NCBI GenBank assembly: GCA_023392515.1
Contig: JAEVYX010000028.1
Coordinates: 1-22,146 of the forward strand
Length of the DNA stretch: 22,146 nt
From: Bacillota bacterium
Lineage (GTDB): Bacteria; Bacillota; Clostridia; Christensenellales; Aristaeellaceae
Direction: 5' to 3'
This document shows positions 21,714 to 22,146 of the stretch, piece by piece. A model generated the notes under the pieces. It ran no database searches, was not told where the DNA came from, and worked only from the letters and a program-made list of their open reading frames with translations. The position numbers and the translations under genes are program-made. The first letter of the stretch is position 1. Each line of letters starts with the position of its first letter.

Positions 21714-22094
21714 ATGTTTAGCAAGATGTACGGAAGCCCCCGGTATACTTTGCAAACCATCCCCGACGTTATACAGCCGGATCATTACCATGCCTTTGGA
21801 AGGGTCAACCGTGCGCCTGCCCGGGTAATGATTTATATAAAGAGGAATGTGGATAAGCTGAAGGAACGCTTCCGGGTATCGGAGCACCCCTTCGGTACAA
21901 TCAAGTTCTATGACGGCGCATACTTCTTCCTGTGTAAAGGGAAAGAAAAAGTGGCAGCCGAAACCTCACTGATGTTTACTTCCTACAACATCCGCCGGGC
22001 GATCTCGCTGGCGGGCGGGGTACAAAACCTGATAAGGCGGATGACGGCAGCAAAAACGCGAGCCGAAAGCCAAGGGGTATTTATGTCAATATGA
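21714..22094 (+). pseudogene. C-terminal remnant of an IS1182-type transposase
   Basis: The frame encodes about 126 residues. From about residue 25 it matches the C-terminal part of IS1182-family (DDE_Tnp_1) transposases: HAFGRVNRAPARVM, then RFRVSEHPFGTIKFYDGAYF, FLCKGKEKVAAETSLMF and SYNIRRAISLAGGVQNLIRRM. The SEHPFGTIK segment holds the last acidic catalytic residue (Glu). The N-terminal two thirds, including the first two catalytic Asp residues, are absent upstream, where the small hypothetical gene lies on the other strand. No intact inverted-repeat ends are identified. It is a decayed insertion sequence, and the visible ATG at 21714 is probably not a true start. Confidence 0.78.
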
Positions 22095-22146
22095 AGGAAA
22101 TGATAAAGCAATAATTCAAATATATGTGTTAAGCAGGCTATTTTTA

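Noticed and set aside
1..22146. CRISPR arrays, tRNA or rRNA genes, phage modules or toxin-antitoxin pairs
   Set aside because: No regularly spaced direct repeats, no tRNA- or rRNA-like sequence and no such gene pairs were seen on reading both strands.

Overview
The window looks like a chromosome segment of an anaerobic, probably gut-associated Bacillota (Clostridia). The evidence is strong AGGAGG-type ribosome binding sites, sigma-A-like promoters, frequent TTG/GTG starts, solute uptake by an ABC transporter without its own ATPase gene, and secreted flavinylated reductases of the kind known from gut Clostridia. This is inferred from gene content; no rRNA, tRNA or phylogenetic marker is present. 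Exported proteins here have Ala-X-Ala-type signal peptides without a lipobox cysteine.

Bases 1-8118 are a carbohydrate region. A 5'-truncated view of an exported protein with tandem starch-binding-like modules (minus strand) and a PocR-AraC regulator (minus) precede a plus-strand operon: sugar-binding protein, two permeases, a DUF5107/TPR protein and an N-acetylhexosamine 1-kinase (NahK-like). The regulator and operon are divergent across a short region with two direct repeats that fit an AraC-type operator. A large inverted repeat separates the binding-protein gene from the permease genes. A hairpin terminator closes the operon and also carries the -35 box of a small DUF1801 gene (8193-8579).

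Bases 8593-13831 are an eight-gene arsenic operon on the minus strand, transcribed arsR, ArsP-type permease, ferredoxin-DUF2703 fusion, membrane-anchored thioredoxin, CcdA-like protein, small thioredoxin, acr3, arsC. The resistance core (ArsR, efflux, arsenate reductase) is combined with a full set of thiol/iron-sulfur redox parts, suggesting a dedicated electron relay, possibly across the membrane.

Bases 14065-20971 hold a flavin-based extracytoplasmic redox region. A NusG-domain-II membrane protein and a MerR regulator are followed by a secreted FMN-bind/FAD-binding-2 reductase whose promoter has the classic MerR layout (19-bp spacer filled by a perfect dyad). Then come a minus-strand metallophosphoesterase and TetR regulator, and divergent from TetR a second reductase of the same architecture. 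The first reductase keeps the fumarate-reductase catalytic residues and the second has lost them, so they should act on different electron acceptors.

Bases 20972-22146 are an AT-richer tail with a terminator, a small hypothetical gene and the C-terminal remnant of an IS1182-type transposase. The best candidates for little-described biology are the redox-extended ars operon and the pair of separately regulated secreted flavoprotein reductases.
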